Source of the DNA: Dentipellis sp. KUC8613
Taxonomy: Eukaryota > Basidiomycota > Agaricomycetes > Russulales > Hericiaceae
Reading direction: 5' to 3'
NCBI GenBank assembly: GCA_002286715.1
Contig: NSJX01000012.1
Coordinates: 645,858 to 666,148 of the forward strand
DNA: 20,291 nucleotides
In this document: in pieces, positions 10,630 to 20,291 of the stretch
Position numbering within the stretch: position 1 is the stretch's first letter
How the letters are laid out: each line of letters starts with the position of its first letter
The notes under the pieces: generated by a model
The model's input: the letters and a program-made list of their open reading frames with translations, nothing else
Told to the model about the DNA's origin: nothing
The model's database searches: none
Translations under genes and position numbers: made by a program

Positions 10630-12898
10630 TCATAAACCTGACGGAGCATCCTGTCGCTGTGAATATTGACTAAACACCAGGTCCATGTGGTCGAAGAAGT
10701 CCTGCGTGAGCGCCGGCATCTGCAACTGCTCGGGCTGCTCAGGGAAAGAAAACGTGTCTAACGCGTTCGCAGACGCAGTTGCCTGCCCGATCAAGGACAG
10801 CTCGGGAGGAACTGTGTACGGCTCGGGCGCGCCCGCAACTTGGTCATTCGTAGGTGCCGCAGGATGCTCCACTGTCATTTGGCCTGTGCAACCGAGAGCA
10901 GAGGTAGATGATGACAACGCAGCGACGTGATCTGCATTGTTGAGAACAGGAGTGGAGGTCGGGGGCGCGACATCGACTTGTCCGGCGAAATTAAGAGGGG
11001 GAGGATTCAGCAGTGCGAGGAGGCTAGGAGCAGTGGTCGGCAGCAGCAGCTTGGCTGGGGTAAGCGCTTCCTGCATTGACCCGACGTTGCTTGAATGCTG
11101 AGGCGCCATGCTATTGAGATCGACCGTCGCAAGAGCAGGGTTGGGCGAGGAGGTAGCGAGTGAAGTGGACTTAAAAATGGGACGAGGGCGAGGGCGAGGG
11201 CGGGAGCATGGCTGCTGCGTGGTATGCGCAGTCGGAACAGACGTGGCTTGAGGAAGCGTGAGCTCGGTCTCGTCTTGGGGTGGCGCGTTCCCGGATTCAT
11301 CCTGCGGCCGAGTGTTCTCGGACTCGTCCTGCGGCTGAGCGTTCTCGGACTCGTCCTGCGGCCGAGCGTTCTCGGACTCGTCCTGCGGCCGAGCGTTCTC
11401 GGGCGTGTCCTGCAGCATGTTCTCGGACTCGTCATCCTGCGAGCTCGTTGAGCTTTTCTTCGTCTTCTTATTCGGCGGCTTGTCTGAACATTCCTGTCCA
11501 CGAGCGCGCTTGGAACTTTGCTGTGGCGCTTGTGCCTCTCCAGAATCATCCAGCGATAGAATGGTACCTCCAGGTTGGTACGCCACAGAGGCTTCTATTC
11601 TGAAGTCAGTGATTCATCCGATAACAGAAAGACAGAGAACGTACTGGGAGCTGTTGGAGTATCCTCCGCGCTGTTGTCGACTTTTTCAAAATAACATTGG
11701 TTGCTTGCGACGGCAAGATACAACTGGCGCATCTCAGCCATGGTGTTGATGCTCGAGAGCGCGACAGGCTTGACAGTGAGGGGCCATCCAACGAGCCGGA
11801 TATTGTTGTTATCGGCCTTGCCTGCCGCATAGCTACTCCAGTTGAACCTGAAGCTGCTGCGGCCCACCGCGTTCTCTGAGAAGAGTATGAGAGCGGAAAG
11901 TGATGAAAGAAAGTACGAACACACCATATACTTTGCGGAGCATCGCCATCACGAGCGACTTCAAGGCCGTCTTTGTGTCACCTTTGAACTCCGTCTTGGC
12001 TACATAGCGTACAAGACCTATCCCCCGCTTGTGAGCCGCCAGCGATAAGAGAAAATGGTGGTACATACCACTTAACCCGGCGTTGCTGTTGCAGAATGCT
12101 TCGAAGTACTTCGGGAGCTTGACAGGGTCGCATTTGAGGTATTGCGTAAAGAAATCTCCGCCGTTTGTGGTCATAAAGGTGGTCGGAGCTGCGAGCTGGC
12201 TGACGTCGCTTCGGCTTCCGATGAGATAGTACTCGAAGCCACTTCTAATATGGAGATTTGAAAGCTAGTCATACGTTAATAGGTAAACATAAGATGAACA
12301 CGGAGACCATATACCTCAACGCGAACCTTCTCCAGTGTCGTACGGATGTCTTGCATCTGAAGCTGCGTATTGCCGACAACTCCAGTATCACAAGCCTTAC
12401 GATGCGCCTCCAGGAGACTGATTAGGAGGTCCTTGTCGTCTTGCGAGAGATCTTGGTAAGAGTTGCCCGCATCGCGAACACGAGTGATGATCTCGATGGC
12501 TAGGTCGATAGATGGACTGTCGCCGGGCTTCCCTATAACACCATTCAGGAATAACCTATGAAAAGTAATGCAAAGAACTCACATCTCCCGTCTTCGATGC
12601 GTGCACTAGCAAAACTGACTGCGTTATGAATAGTCGGCTTACGACGGTTCTTGTATACGCGGCCGCCTAGGTGGACCAAGTTGGCGATATAATCGAAAGG
12701 CTGTCCTGAGTCTTCGGAAACCTGGCTGATGACCTTGTCGATGTCCGAGATGGCCTGGGTGATTTGTTCGTTGAACTTGACCTTCTTGGCGAGTCTGTCT
12801 GCCTTCTCAGCAGCGCGCTGCTCGTCGGTTTTAGGTGCAGGCTTCAGACGCGGTGTCTTACTATCCTTCGGCTTCGGGTCAATGGTTGCAATGGTCAT
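10630..12898 (-). CDS. Element-borne protein with LVGWP motif and acidic repeats, function unknown
   Basis: Five-exon model on the minus strand: 12898-12583, 12532-12315, 12264-11932, 11873-11645 and 11594-10630. All phases match and it encodes 686 aa. Introns are 50, 50, 58 and 50 nt. The N-terminal ~60 residues are Lys-rich and probably coiled (AEKADRLAKKVKFNEQITQ). A globular region follows, with GFEYYLIGSRSD near 187-198, YHHFLLSLAAHKRGIGLVRYV and FRFNWSSY, then RLVGWP (315-320). A bipartite NLS-like stretch lies at 394-412. Next come five imperfect 9-residue repeats of the type ENARPQDES (~431-475) and a Pro/Ala/Gln-rich tail. The ATG at 12898 is preferred over one at 12994 because it has A at -3 and the extra residues look like untranslated sequence. 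I know similar uncharacterised basidiomycete proteins only vaguely and assign no function. Nuclear location is inferred from the NLS-like stretch. It is the last of the three same-strand genes in the element. Confidence 0.8.
11287..11421 (-). repeat. 27-bp coding minisatellite inside the 10630-12898 gene
   Basis: Five imperfect tandem 27-bp units (about 11287, 11314, 11341, 11368 and 11395) encode acidic repeats of the type ENARPQDES. Since 27 is a multiple of three, copy-number change would keep the frame. The unit nearest the N-terminus (11395-11421) is the most diverged. Confidence 0.9.
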
Positions 12899-12992
12899 TG
12901 TGAAGGGAGAAAGTATACAGAGAAAAGCAGAGCGCGTAGAACACGAGTCTCGGTGGGCAAACAGGGGACGGTCGAAGCAGGAGACTGGAGTC

Positions 12993-13002
12993 AATATTTA
13001 TC
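12993..13002 (-). promoter_or_regulatory. TATA-like box upstream of the 10630-12898 gene
   Basis: The coding strand reads GATAAATATTG about 100 bp before the preferred ATG at 12898, followed by a pyrimidine-rich leader. Position and composition suit a fungal core promoter. This would put the transcript start downstream of the alternative ATG at 12994 or close to it, which supports the shorter protein. Confidence 0.4.
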
Positions 13003-13195
13003 TCAGCTGAAGGAAAGCCCGTCATCTACAATCGAAGTCAGTCAACAAGCAAAAAGCGTGACCCAGAATACAAGAAAGGAAGATACACCCCTGAGAGCGT
13101 ATGTAGCTCATCACAAATGCAGCGAGTACAGGTCAGTAAGGAAATGGTATAGATAAAGGAGTCGCATGAAGCACATGACGATCAACAGTCCAACG

Positions 13196-14472
13196 TCAAA
13201 CTCGGAGGGACGCAATCGCATATGCAGTCCCGCGATTGAACCCTAAATCCATCAGCGCCCTCACCAGCGCGGATGGCCCGACATGGTTGAAAATTGTTAT
13301 AATTGCACGTTCAGAATTGGCCCTGCCTAAGGATACGAGGAGCTCGCGAAGGAGGATGATGGGCGGAGGCATCGAGTGTTGTGCCGCGGATCCCGAAGCC
13401 TCACCCCCGCCAGATTGGGAGGCGCGATGGCTTTGGCTGGAACTAGCTGTGCTCCTGCCTGGAGATGAAGACGATGACGTCGTGCCGTCTTCAAGGGATA
13501 GCGAAGACATCTGATGTGCGGTCGATGCTAAAGACGCTGTAGGGCTGCCGGGCTGGCCTGAAGATTGAGTGGTGGAATGCGATTGGCGTACTGCAGATGA
13601 CGAGCGGGAACTGTGAGATGCGTGAGGTGAGCCGGGGATATGGCCCCCGCCCGTCGTAGCCGTGGCCGCCGCCGCCGTGGATGGTGATGACGTACTTGCT
13701 GGCGGCGACGTCGGCGGAGTGGTCGTCGATGGTGATGGTGGTAGAGTGGGTGATGCTGGCGTCGCATTGGCTGGTGTGGATGAGGGTGTACCTTGGCTTG
13801 ATGCGCCGCCGCGGGGTTGGACGAGTGACAAGGTAGGGGTCGGGGCTTCGATGAGGTTGGGGCCGAGGTAATGAGCTGCGAGCGCACGCCTTCGGAAGTC
13901 CCTGATGAAAGCTGGGCCAAGCTCTTGGATGCATATCTTGTGAAAATCATCGAGAGATGGGAAGAAGACGGTGGGTCTAGTAAATATGTCCGAGGCGTAG
14001 ATCCGAATGTTTTTCTCGAGGTTGAGCGAGGCTGCTGGCTGCTGTGCTGTACCTGGGCTCATTTCACCATGGATGACAATGATGGTACCGGCGGCACCAC
14101 ACGAACGTTCCAGCGCAGTCAACTGCCAACAGGTTGTGTGGCTATTAGAGCAGATACGATAGATATGTGAGGTGAACGCACTATATCCCGCATTAACTGT
14201 ACTAGCCGCTCCCTCGTCTCCTTCCGTTGAGCAGCATTCCTGATGAACGCCGGATGAAACCCATTCGAAGCGAAAGGGGTCCTGCTATGGTCGGAACTCC
14301 AGGTGGTGACAATGCGAGCGGTTTCGGCAATGCGTGCATGGGGAGTAAAGAGACTGCCAGCAGGAATGTTGTTGATATGCTGAGCGAGAGAGGGGTCGCA
14401 GATGGCATCCCATGGAGCGGGAGGAAGTCCCGTAGTGTTGCCTTGACTGTTGTTGGGGTTCGGGGCTTGCAT
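13196..14472 (-). CDS. Element-borne Ser/Pro/Thr-rich protein, function unknown
   Basis: I do not recognise a named domain. The best model has two exons, 14472-14182 and 14122-13196, joined by a 59-nt intron with a GTGCGT donor and GGCAG acceptor, giving 405 aa. The N-terminal ~190 residues look folded: HPAFIRNAAQRKETRERL near 72-89, GAAGTIIVIHGEMS near 107-120, then IRIYASDIFTRPTVFFPSL. Residues ~192-348 are low complexity, rich in Ser, Thr, Pro, Ala and Gly. The last ~57 residues are again structured (PPPIILLRELLVSLG, then NHVGPSALVRALMDLGF). The first-exon frame stays open to SALIATQPVGS and then stops one base out of frame with LTALERSCG, so a 1-nt frameshift is an alternative to the intron. 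The gene lies between the transposase (upstream) and the 10630-12898 gene, same strand, so it probably travels as cargo or cofactor. It resembles uncharacterised polypore-type proteins only as far as memory allows. Confidence 0.72.
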
Positions 14473-15034
14473 GATGAGGATGTAGGAAGGGATGAAGCGG
14501 GTTACTCGCCTTTCGGTCTGAGAGTCGCACTATATGCTGTGGGCTGACTGGCTGACATCCGGAAGCGATAGGGTAGCTGATAACATGAAGATAGATTAAG
14601 CAGTCCTTTGAGTATAGAGAGCGACTGCAGACGGAATGGAGCAGGGGAGGAAAGAGACTAACGACGTTGTAGCACAAGGAGAGACGCCGCGTGCAGCTGA
14701 CCATACATTCAGCGCTCGTCTTACTCGCACGCACAGGTATCACAGACATCTATAATACCATGTTGAGCTGAGACAGACTCAGAACAGCTGCATGATCTCC
14801 TATAAACCATGACCGAGAAGTGTTCGGGGTGCAGCACTATGTGAGAGCTGTACGGCTTTGGCACTCGATTCATGCTTGAGTTGCGCCGCGCTCCGCTCAT
14901 GTGAGCCCTTCGCGCGCATAGAACAACCATTAATCCAACACAATTTTGTTCGTACGTCCTCCTCACACCTTCCCTGACTCTAACCTGCGCATACATTCGA
15001 TAAGAAAAGCTGATAACATTGCTACTACATTTTT
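14473..15034 (-). promoter_or_regulatory. Spacer between transposase 3' end and next gene; likely promoter
   Basis: The 562-bp spacer downstream of the transposase stop must hold that gene's terminator region and the promoter of the 13196-14472 gene. A pyrimidine-rich leader precedes the ATG at 14472 on the coding strand. No clear TATA box at a standard distance was found. Confidence 0.4.
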
Positions 15035-18000
15035 CTATGTGTCTGTTACAAAGCGAAGATCGCCTATAAATCTATCTATGCCTTCTTGTTGCTGCCCCAA
15101 CAAGTCATCGTCAGCATCGAATTCCTGATCATCCTCGACAGTCTCCGCTGCCTCCAGTGCTGATCCTGAAGCTGAGTTCGGACTCTCCTGAAGGTCGCGT
15201 GTTCCGGTGTAGCATGGAAGTCTGTACGCCTGTTGAATGCGCTTGCGATGGACATCATTTTGACGTCGACGATGCGCCAGTATCCCGACTACCTGGGTAG
15301 TAAGTGGTGACTTGTCTGCACGAAGCTTGGCGATGCAGGCTTCAAGGTGGGATTCCTCGGAGCGCATGCTGTCGACCAGGCGTGAGATCTCGACGTTGAG
15401 GCGGACTCGCTCCTCGTTGGCACGTTCGATTTTGAAGCTGAGTGATGCTGCCTCACGGTTTGTGCGGTCTGCCCATGGTTCCTTCTGGACATCGCTACGA
15501 GAGTCGTGAAGGAGCTCGAACTCGGCAAGACTGCCGTACGTCGAGATGGCTTTCCAGTCGAGCTGTTGACGATTCAAGGCTTGAGCAGCTATGTTATACT
15601 TCTTCAACGCATTCTGGATCGCTTTGCATCGAGTCTTTAGCGCTTTGTTAATGTGCGTGCGCATCTTGTACCCTACTCAAAAACATCAATTGCATCTCAC
15701 CTGAAGTGGATAGAGAGACGTACCAGTTCCCGACAACCCCATCTTATGTAGTTCGAACAGGCGCGCGATAACAAGTCCCTCAAGTTTGTTGAGAGCCTGT
15801 TGGTACTCCCGTGTCGCCAAATAAACCTCTGCATTCTTCCATTCTTCCATATCAGGTGTCCAGCGCGTCTTGATCTTGTCCTGATGAAGCAGCTCGAGAG
15901 CGTGCAACATATCTTGAATGCGTTCGTAGTTCTCGAAGGCATGCTGCTTCATCAGGTGGGCGCGTTTTTCGAGCTGCTCGCTCTTGAACTTGCCGGTGTT
16001 CCTCAAGATGAATTCCATGGCATCGTCGTATACTCTCCTAATTTGATCTCAATTCTCGGCGGCAGGACTATTGAAAACAGAGAAGAACGTACTTTGCTTC
16101 ACGATATTCGAGAAGGTGCTGTAGGTAATCGCACGCGAAAGTGTCGTAAGAGATCTCTTTCGACTGACGCTCAGTGAGAAAGCGTCGCTCAGCTTCTATA
16201 TGCTGGTGATACGCTGTCTCCTCGCTTGTTTTCCCTGACTGAAGGGCCGCGATTGCAGACGGGAGTTCATCCAAGATATTTTGAACCTGTTTGTAGTTGT
16301 TCAAGATGAACGCAGCTGTTCTGATACGTGAGAGGCGGCTCATGAGATCTAAGAAAGAACACGTACAGAGTTCGGAATATTTGTCATCGTCATGTTGCTG
16401 TGCATAGAGATCAATGGACTGATGGCGGTGGAATTGAGAAGAGTAGCGCGTCGTGGGAGCGAGTCCATTGAAGGACGCAAAGATGCGTTCACACGTTTCA
16501 AGATCCTCGAGGCCGAACCCAGTCACAAGAAGGGGGTGGAATGATAGCTGGCATAGTCGGCGATGAGCATAACCATGAAAGGCGGGAACCACGAATCGAA
16601 GCTTGTTTTCTTTAGCTTTCGGACCCAAGGTGCTGTGGGCAACTGTCTGCGTGAATGAACAGCCAATGTCGTAACCTATACCTAGACGTATCTTGAAAAC
16701 CTCGAGTGCCTGATTGACTATCGCCAGCGGATACTTGGCGCTTCGAGAACACATGTCAATCGCAGTCAGAAGCGCAGTTGAGTGTACTTACAGCTCGCCG
16801 CTTTCAACCATATCGCATATCCACCAAATGAGACCATGGCGGCATGCCGCCAAGAAGATACCTGTCTCTAAGTAGATTGCCCACATACGCTTCAGGTCAT
16901 CCCGCTGCGCAGCCTTCCATCGCTCGGTACATGTCGTATGATGGACATCGCCATCAGCTGGTGTTGCTTCTTCGACATCCTTCGACCATGTGAGCGTGTC
17001 CTCTTCTGTGGCGGTGGCGGGCTAGAAGTATGGCATCAGTGATAAGCTGTCTATATACAGAAATGTACTCACCGCCTTTGACTGGCGTGGCTTTGCCTTT
17101 CGGGGCTTGATGTCATGGCGAAAGACATTGACTTGATCCTCAGAGAGTATGTAATCGCTTTGCATCTTTCGTGGATCACATTTTAGCCCTTCGCGGAGGC
17201 GGACACGCTTGAGAGATTGGTTTCCATCGATTGCACCGATTATTGAGACCTCCATCGGGGGATCCCCTGGAAGCTATATAGAAGGGAAAACATAAGCTTA
17301 TCGCCAGAATAAGTCGAGCTCGTGAAAGGAACTGTGCCTGGTTTTGACAGGGAGGGCATGTGTGTCGCACACGCCAATTGGGTTCTGTCCTTCCGAGTAC
17401 TTCATTGATTTTCTCTGTCACGCCGCGCCTGATTTTAAGGTATAAATCGAAGGTGTCGAAGAAATGGAGTCGGAATGTCTTTGAATACGTGAGCTGCAAC
17501 AGAATAAAAACTGTGATTAGCTCTTGTACATACAACGCCCCGGAAATTTACATTGTGCTGATCACATATTGAACGAATAAATGCTTGAACGCTAAGACGT
17601 GGTTGACGAAGGAAGAGAATACGGTAAAATTCGAGAGTACGCAATGATATAGCAAAGGACACGCGCGTCGGGGCAGAGCTCAGATAGCCTTGACGAAGGA
17701 GGTTCACATTTGGATACGGACAATCGGGTAGCTGAAAAAATGTCCGGTTTGCTGTGAAGTCTTTTGTTTTTCTGAGATAGCAGAGCATTGTGTGATGAGG
17801 ATTACGCACCGAATATATCAACACTGAAGAGCGGGAATGTGTCGATGCTTGCCTGATCTTCGCAGAACCCATCGCTCTGGTACACCAGATATGCGTCGAT
17901 AAGGGCAGGAAGCTGCTGCACCCATTTTTCCTCCGCATTTCGAATCCGTGTGGTCCATGCTTGCGAAGCGAGTCGACTGGTAGTCCTGCAATTATTCTCA

Positions 18001-18506
18001 GATTGTGTCATAGCCACTTAGCGGCACTGTTAAGAACGAACTTACCCATTACCTAGATAGTCTGCAAAGTATTCTGTTTCGCCGCCTTCTGCCGATAGCT
18101 CCAATCCAACATCCAGCGGTGTATCGTTGTCGTCGATTTCCATCCACATGTCGGCGTCTTCGGCCGTGTTTCTGTCGCCGGAATCACCATGCTGGAGATC
18201 ATCTAATGTACGCTTACTACCTGCAGAGAGAGCTACTCAAAGAAATCGTAAGATGCAAGATGCAGAAGATGAGCCGCACAAAGTACCTTCGTATGCCTGT
18301 TCACTGCGGTGAGCAAACACTTCCCCGATCCTCTGTTGTTCCTGGCGACTCATGAGACCTCCTGATGTCGACGGAACTGGGTTAGCAACCGGTCGTGATC
18401 GATCACGACGGCCTTTGGGAGCAACATGAATATGCGCTCTCCCCTTGATGCGATGGTTGAATGTCGCCGTATTGTTTGTGACCCTATAATTGTGGTTTTC
18501 TTCCAT
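15035..18506 (-). CDS. KDZ (Kyakuja-Dileera-Zisupton) transposase
   Basis: Nuclear DDE-type transposase expected to cut and join the element ends. My exon model on the minus strand is 18506-18287, 18220-18046, 17985-17806, 17771-17552, 17493-17338, 17273-17073, 17021-16792, 16740-16093, 16037-15724 and 15672-15035. It gives 993 aa with every phase matching, in the normal size range of the family. The CxC1-like N-terminal region includes LLRQGYLSSAP (about residues 210-220). CPPCQNQ follows near residue 311. Family motifs are AIDGNQSLKR (D333), GYDIGC (D485), AFHGYAHRRLCQL (514-526) and LETCERIF (E545). The three acidic residues are the likely catalytic triad (inference). A helical, charged C-terminus contains SGTGYKMR. 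Intron 17274-17337 has a GC donor. A 42-nt in-frame segment (16321-16362) may be an optional intron. The start has a good context (AAACAAAATGG). Family assignment is very secure; single exon edges less so. Confidence 0.95.
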
Positions 18507-18916
18507 TTTGTTTAGAGAAGAGTTATGATTCTATCAAATGCATGCAGGAGAAGGAAGGAGCTGGAGGGACACTTAGGAAATGGGCGAGAGATAGACTATG
18601 AACGCAGTGGGTCGAAGAGAACATGAATAGAAACATTTTTTTGGTTTATCTTATCTTATCTGCATAGACAGACCTTGTTATAGTCGGCCTTCAGGCTCAC
18701 GAGTTTTGCGTACCCAACTCCTGGTGATAGCAAGTACAGTTGCCCGATGCCCGATGTTGGAAGACACATGAGATAACTTTAAATTCTGTTGCATACTCCA
18801 GATATATTCTCGCGACAAATCATTATATTTGAGACTATTCATTCGACAGTAGACGACTTTATGTACAGTGTGTGATATCCAAAATGGGAAGAGGAGATGG
18901 GGACTAACGATGGGGA
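18507..18916 (-). promoter_or_regulatory. Transposase upstream region, up to inner edge of right arm
   Basis: About 410 bp of unique AT-richer sequence. The coding strand has a CT-rich leader ending in CTAAACAAAATG, an A-tract near 18635-18641 and the GATAA triplet at 18646-18660. The outer end carries two direct copies of GATGGGGACTAAC (about 18896-18921) just before the arm repeats begin. Confidence 0.45.
18646..18660 (-). promoter_or_regulatory. Three tandem GATAA motifs upstream of the transposase
   Basis: TTATC occurs three times in a row on the plus strand, that is GATAAGATAAGATAA on the coding strand, about 140 bp before the transposase ATG. GATAA is the core of fungal GATA-factor sites. 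A regulatory role is inference. Confidence 0.4.
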
Positions 18917-20291
18917 CTAACAATGCCTGCTTCAGGGTTAGCAGCTGGGCTGGCTGGGTGCAGACGCGCGACTCCGAAGGCCAGCCGCCTCGACGACCGA
19001 GGAAGGACGAGCGGGCTGATTGGATGACATCCCTCAATTGGGATGAGCGTGCCAATTTCGGCATTAGTAGCTGGGCTGGCTGGGCGCAGGCGCGCAGGAC
19101 TCGAAGCTTGAAGCTGGAAGACTGCAACGGCTATGGAAATTTTGTATGGGCTGAATGGACGACGTGCGCGGACCGGGGCGGGCTGGGTGAGCAATGCGTC
19201 CGCTTCAGGACGAACGGCTGGGCTGGCCGGGCACGGGCACGGGCACGGGCACGAGCGAATCTAAAGACCATGACAGTTAAGGAATGACGAGTGGGCTGGA
19301 CGGACGACGTACTTTGACAGACACGCACGTCCGCTTTAGGACAGACAGCTGGACTGGCCGGGCGCAGACGCGCGAGACTACAAGGGCGATGGCAGTTTGA
19401 GGAAAGGCCGACGGGCTGGATGGATGACATACCTCGGCTGGGCGGGTACCGCGTCTGCTTTGGGGCGGGCGGCTGGGCTGGCTGGGCGCGGACGCGCTAG
19501 ACTATGAGAATGGTGACGATTAAGGAGGAGTGGGTGGGCTGGATGGATGGACGACGTACCTCGGTTGGGAAGGCGCGGTGGGCCAGACGGGCGACGTGTC
19601 CGCTTCGGGACAGACAGCTGGGCTGTCTGGGCGCAGACGCGCGAGACTACAAGGGCAATGGCAATTTGAGGAAAGGCCGGCGGGCTGGATGGATGACATA
19701 CCTCGGCTGGGCGGGTACCACGTCTGCTTTGGGGCGGGCGGCTGGGCTGGCTGGGCGCGGACGCACTAGACTATGAGGATGGTGACACTTAATTAGGGAG
19801 GAACGGATGGGCTGAGTGGACGACGTACCTCGATTGGGAAGGCACAGTGGGCCGGATGGGCGGCGCGGCTGCCTTGGGACGCACAGCTGGGCTGGCTGGG
19901 CTCTGGCACGGGCGACGCTGAAAGACACGACGGTTAGGGAAGGACAGGCGGGCTGGATGGGCGATGCACCTTAATCGAGAAGGTGCAGTGGGCCAGACGG
20001 GCGGCGCGTCTGCCTTGGGACGCACAGCTGGGCTGGCTGGGCTCTGGCACGGGCGACGCTGAAAGACGCGACGGTTAGGGAATGACAGACGGGCTGGATG
20101 GACGACGCACCTCGATTGGGAAGGCACAGTGGGCCGGATGGGCGGCGCGTCTGCCTCGGGATACACAGCTGGGCTGGCTGGGCTCTGGCACGGGCGACTC
20201 CGACGGTTAAGGATGTATGAACGGGCTGGGTGGACGACGCTGCTCGATTGGGAAAGAGCAGTGGGCGGGGTGGGCGGCGCGTCTGCCTTGG
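18917..20291 (-). repeat. Right inverted arm: ~140-bp subterminal tandem repeats, incomplete
   Basis: GCTGGGCTGGCTGGG-type cores occur near 18945, 19070, 19218, 19350, 19470, 19617, 19742, 19886, 20027 and 20167, mostly 120-148 bp apart. Read on the minus strand they match the left arm unit by unit, beginning at AATGCCTGCTTCAGGGTTAGCAGC and ending at 20291 in sequence that continues past the edge. The arm has at least ten units against about six clear ones on the left, so it has gained, or the left has lost, units. A GGGCAC hexamer is repeated about four times at 19228-19252 and about twice at the matching left position. Confidence 0.9.

Larger units (their letters stand above)
9314..20291 (-). 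mobile_element. KDZ-type DNA transposon, right end outside window
   Basis: Two long inverted arms of related ~140-bp repeats flank an 8.6-kb unique core with three minus-strand genes, one of them an apparently intact KDZ transposase. The left limit is placed at a hairpin palindrome (9314-9367) where the repeat-bearing DNA begins. This limit is an inference, because no right tip or target-site duplication is visible to confirm it. The right arm is still running at the last base, so the element exceeds 11 kb. KDZ elements are known in fungi and some animals as large DNA transposons whose transposase has an RNase H fold. The intact coding structure and the high arm similarity argue for a young insertion. 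Confidence 0.85.

Noticed and set aside
12545..12994. Upstream ATG at 12994 as start of the 10630-12898 gene
   Set aside because: The extra 32 residues are Cys/Phe/Ser-rich leader-like sequence, and the TATA-like box lies at the same place. The ATG at 12898 has the better context.
10630..18506. A TET/JBP dioxygenase gene, expected from known fungal KDZ associations
   Set aside because: No HxD-plus-His dioxygenase motif set was found in either accessory product. IVIHGEMS in the 13196-14472 gene lacks that context.

Overview
The window looks like basidiomycete (probably Agaricomycete) nuclear DNA. The grounds are short spliceosomal introns (mostly about 34-66 nt, with GT/GC donors and CTRAY-type branch sites) and a multi-exon KDZ (Kyakuja-Dileera-Zisupton) transposase of the type expanded in mushroom-forming fungi.

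Right part, about 9.3 kb to the window end: most of one large KDZ DNA transposon. Two long inverted arms built from ~140-bp subterminal repeats (left about 9314-10347; right 18917 to beyond the edge) enclose about 8.6 kb of unique, less GC-rich DNA. This core carries three genes, all on the minus strand: the KDZ transposase (15035-18506), a Ser/Pro/Thr-rich protein of unknown function (13196-14472), and a second protein of unknown function with a basic N-terminus, an LVGWP motif, an NLS-like stretch and an acidic 9-residue repeat (10630-12898). I rebuilt exon structures by hand. The transposase reads open over 10-11 exons with matching phases and keeps three acidic residues in the expected motifs, so the copy looks intact. 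No TET/JBP dioxygenase gene, a known companion of fungal KDZ elements, is visible. The right tip and the target-site duplication lie outside the window.

Left part, 1-9313: GC-rich flanking DNA with no gene I can name. It holds (i) a degenerate array at 1.6-3.3 kb in which a minus-strand intron of 61-64 nt recurs five times with the same landmarks; (ii) a 5-copy GTTCGATGGTGGG motif at 3.74-4.19 kb; (iii) a tentative plus-strand multi-exon gene at about 4.64-6.20 kb; (iv) very GC-rich DNA at 7.1-8.5 kb with only shadow ORFs; (v) a purine-rich block at 8.54-9.06 kb; and (vi) a TATA box at 9067 facing the transposon end, followed by no ATG before the element.

The three element genes are likely one mobile unit. 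The transposase would act on the repeat-rich arms, and the other two products are plausible cofactors (inference from position only).
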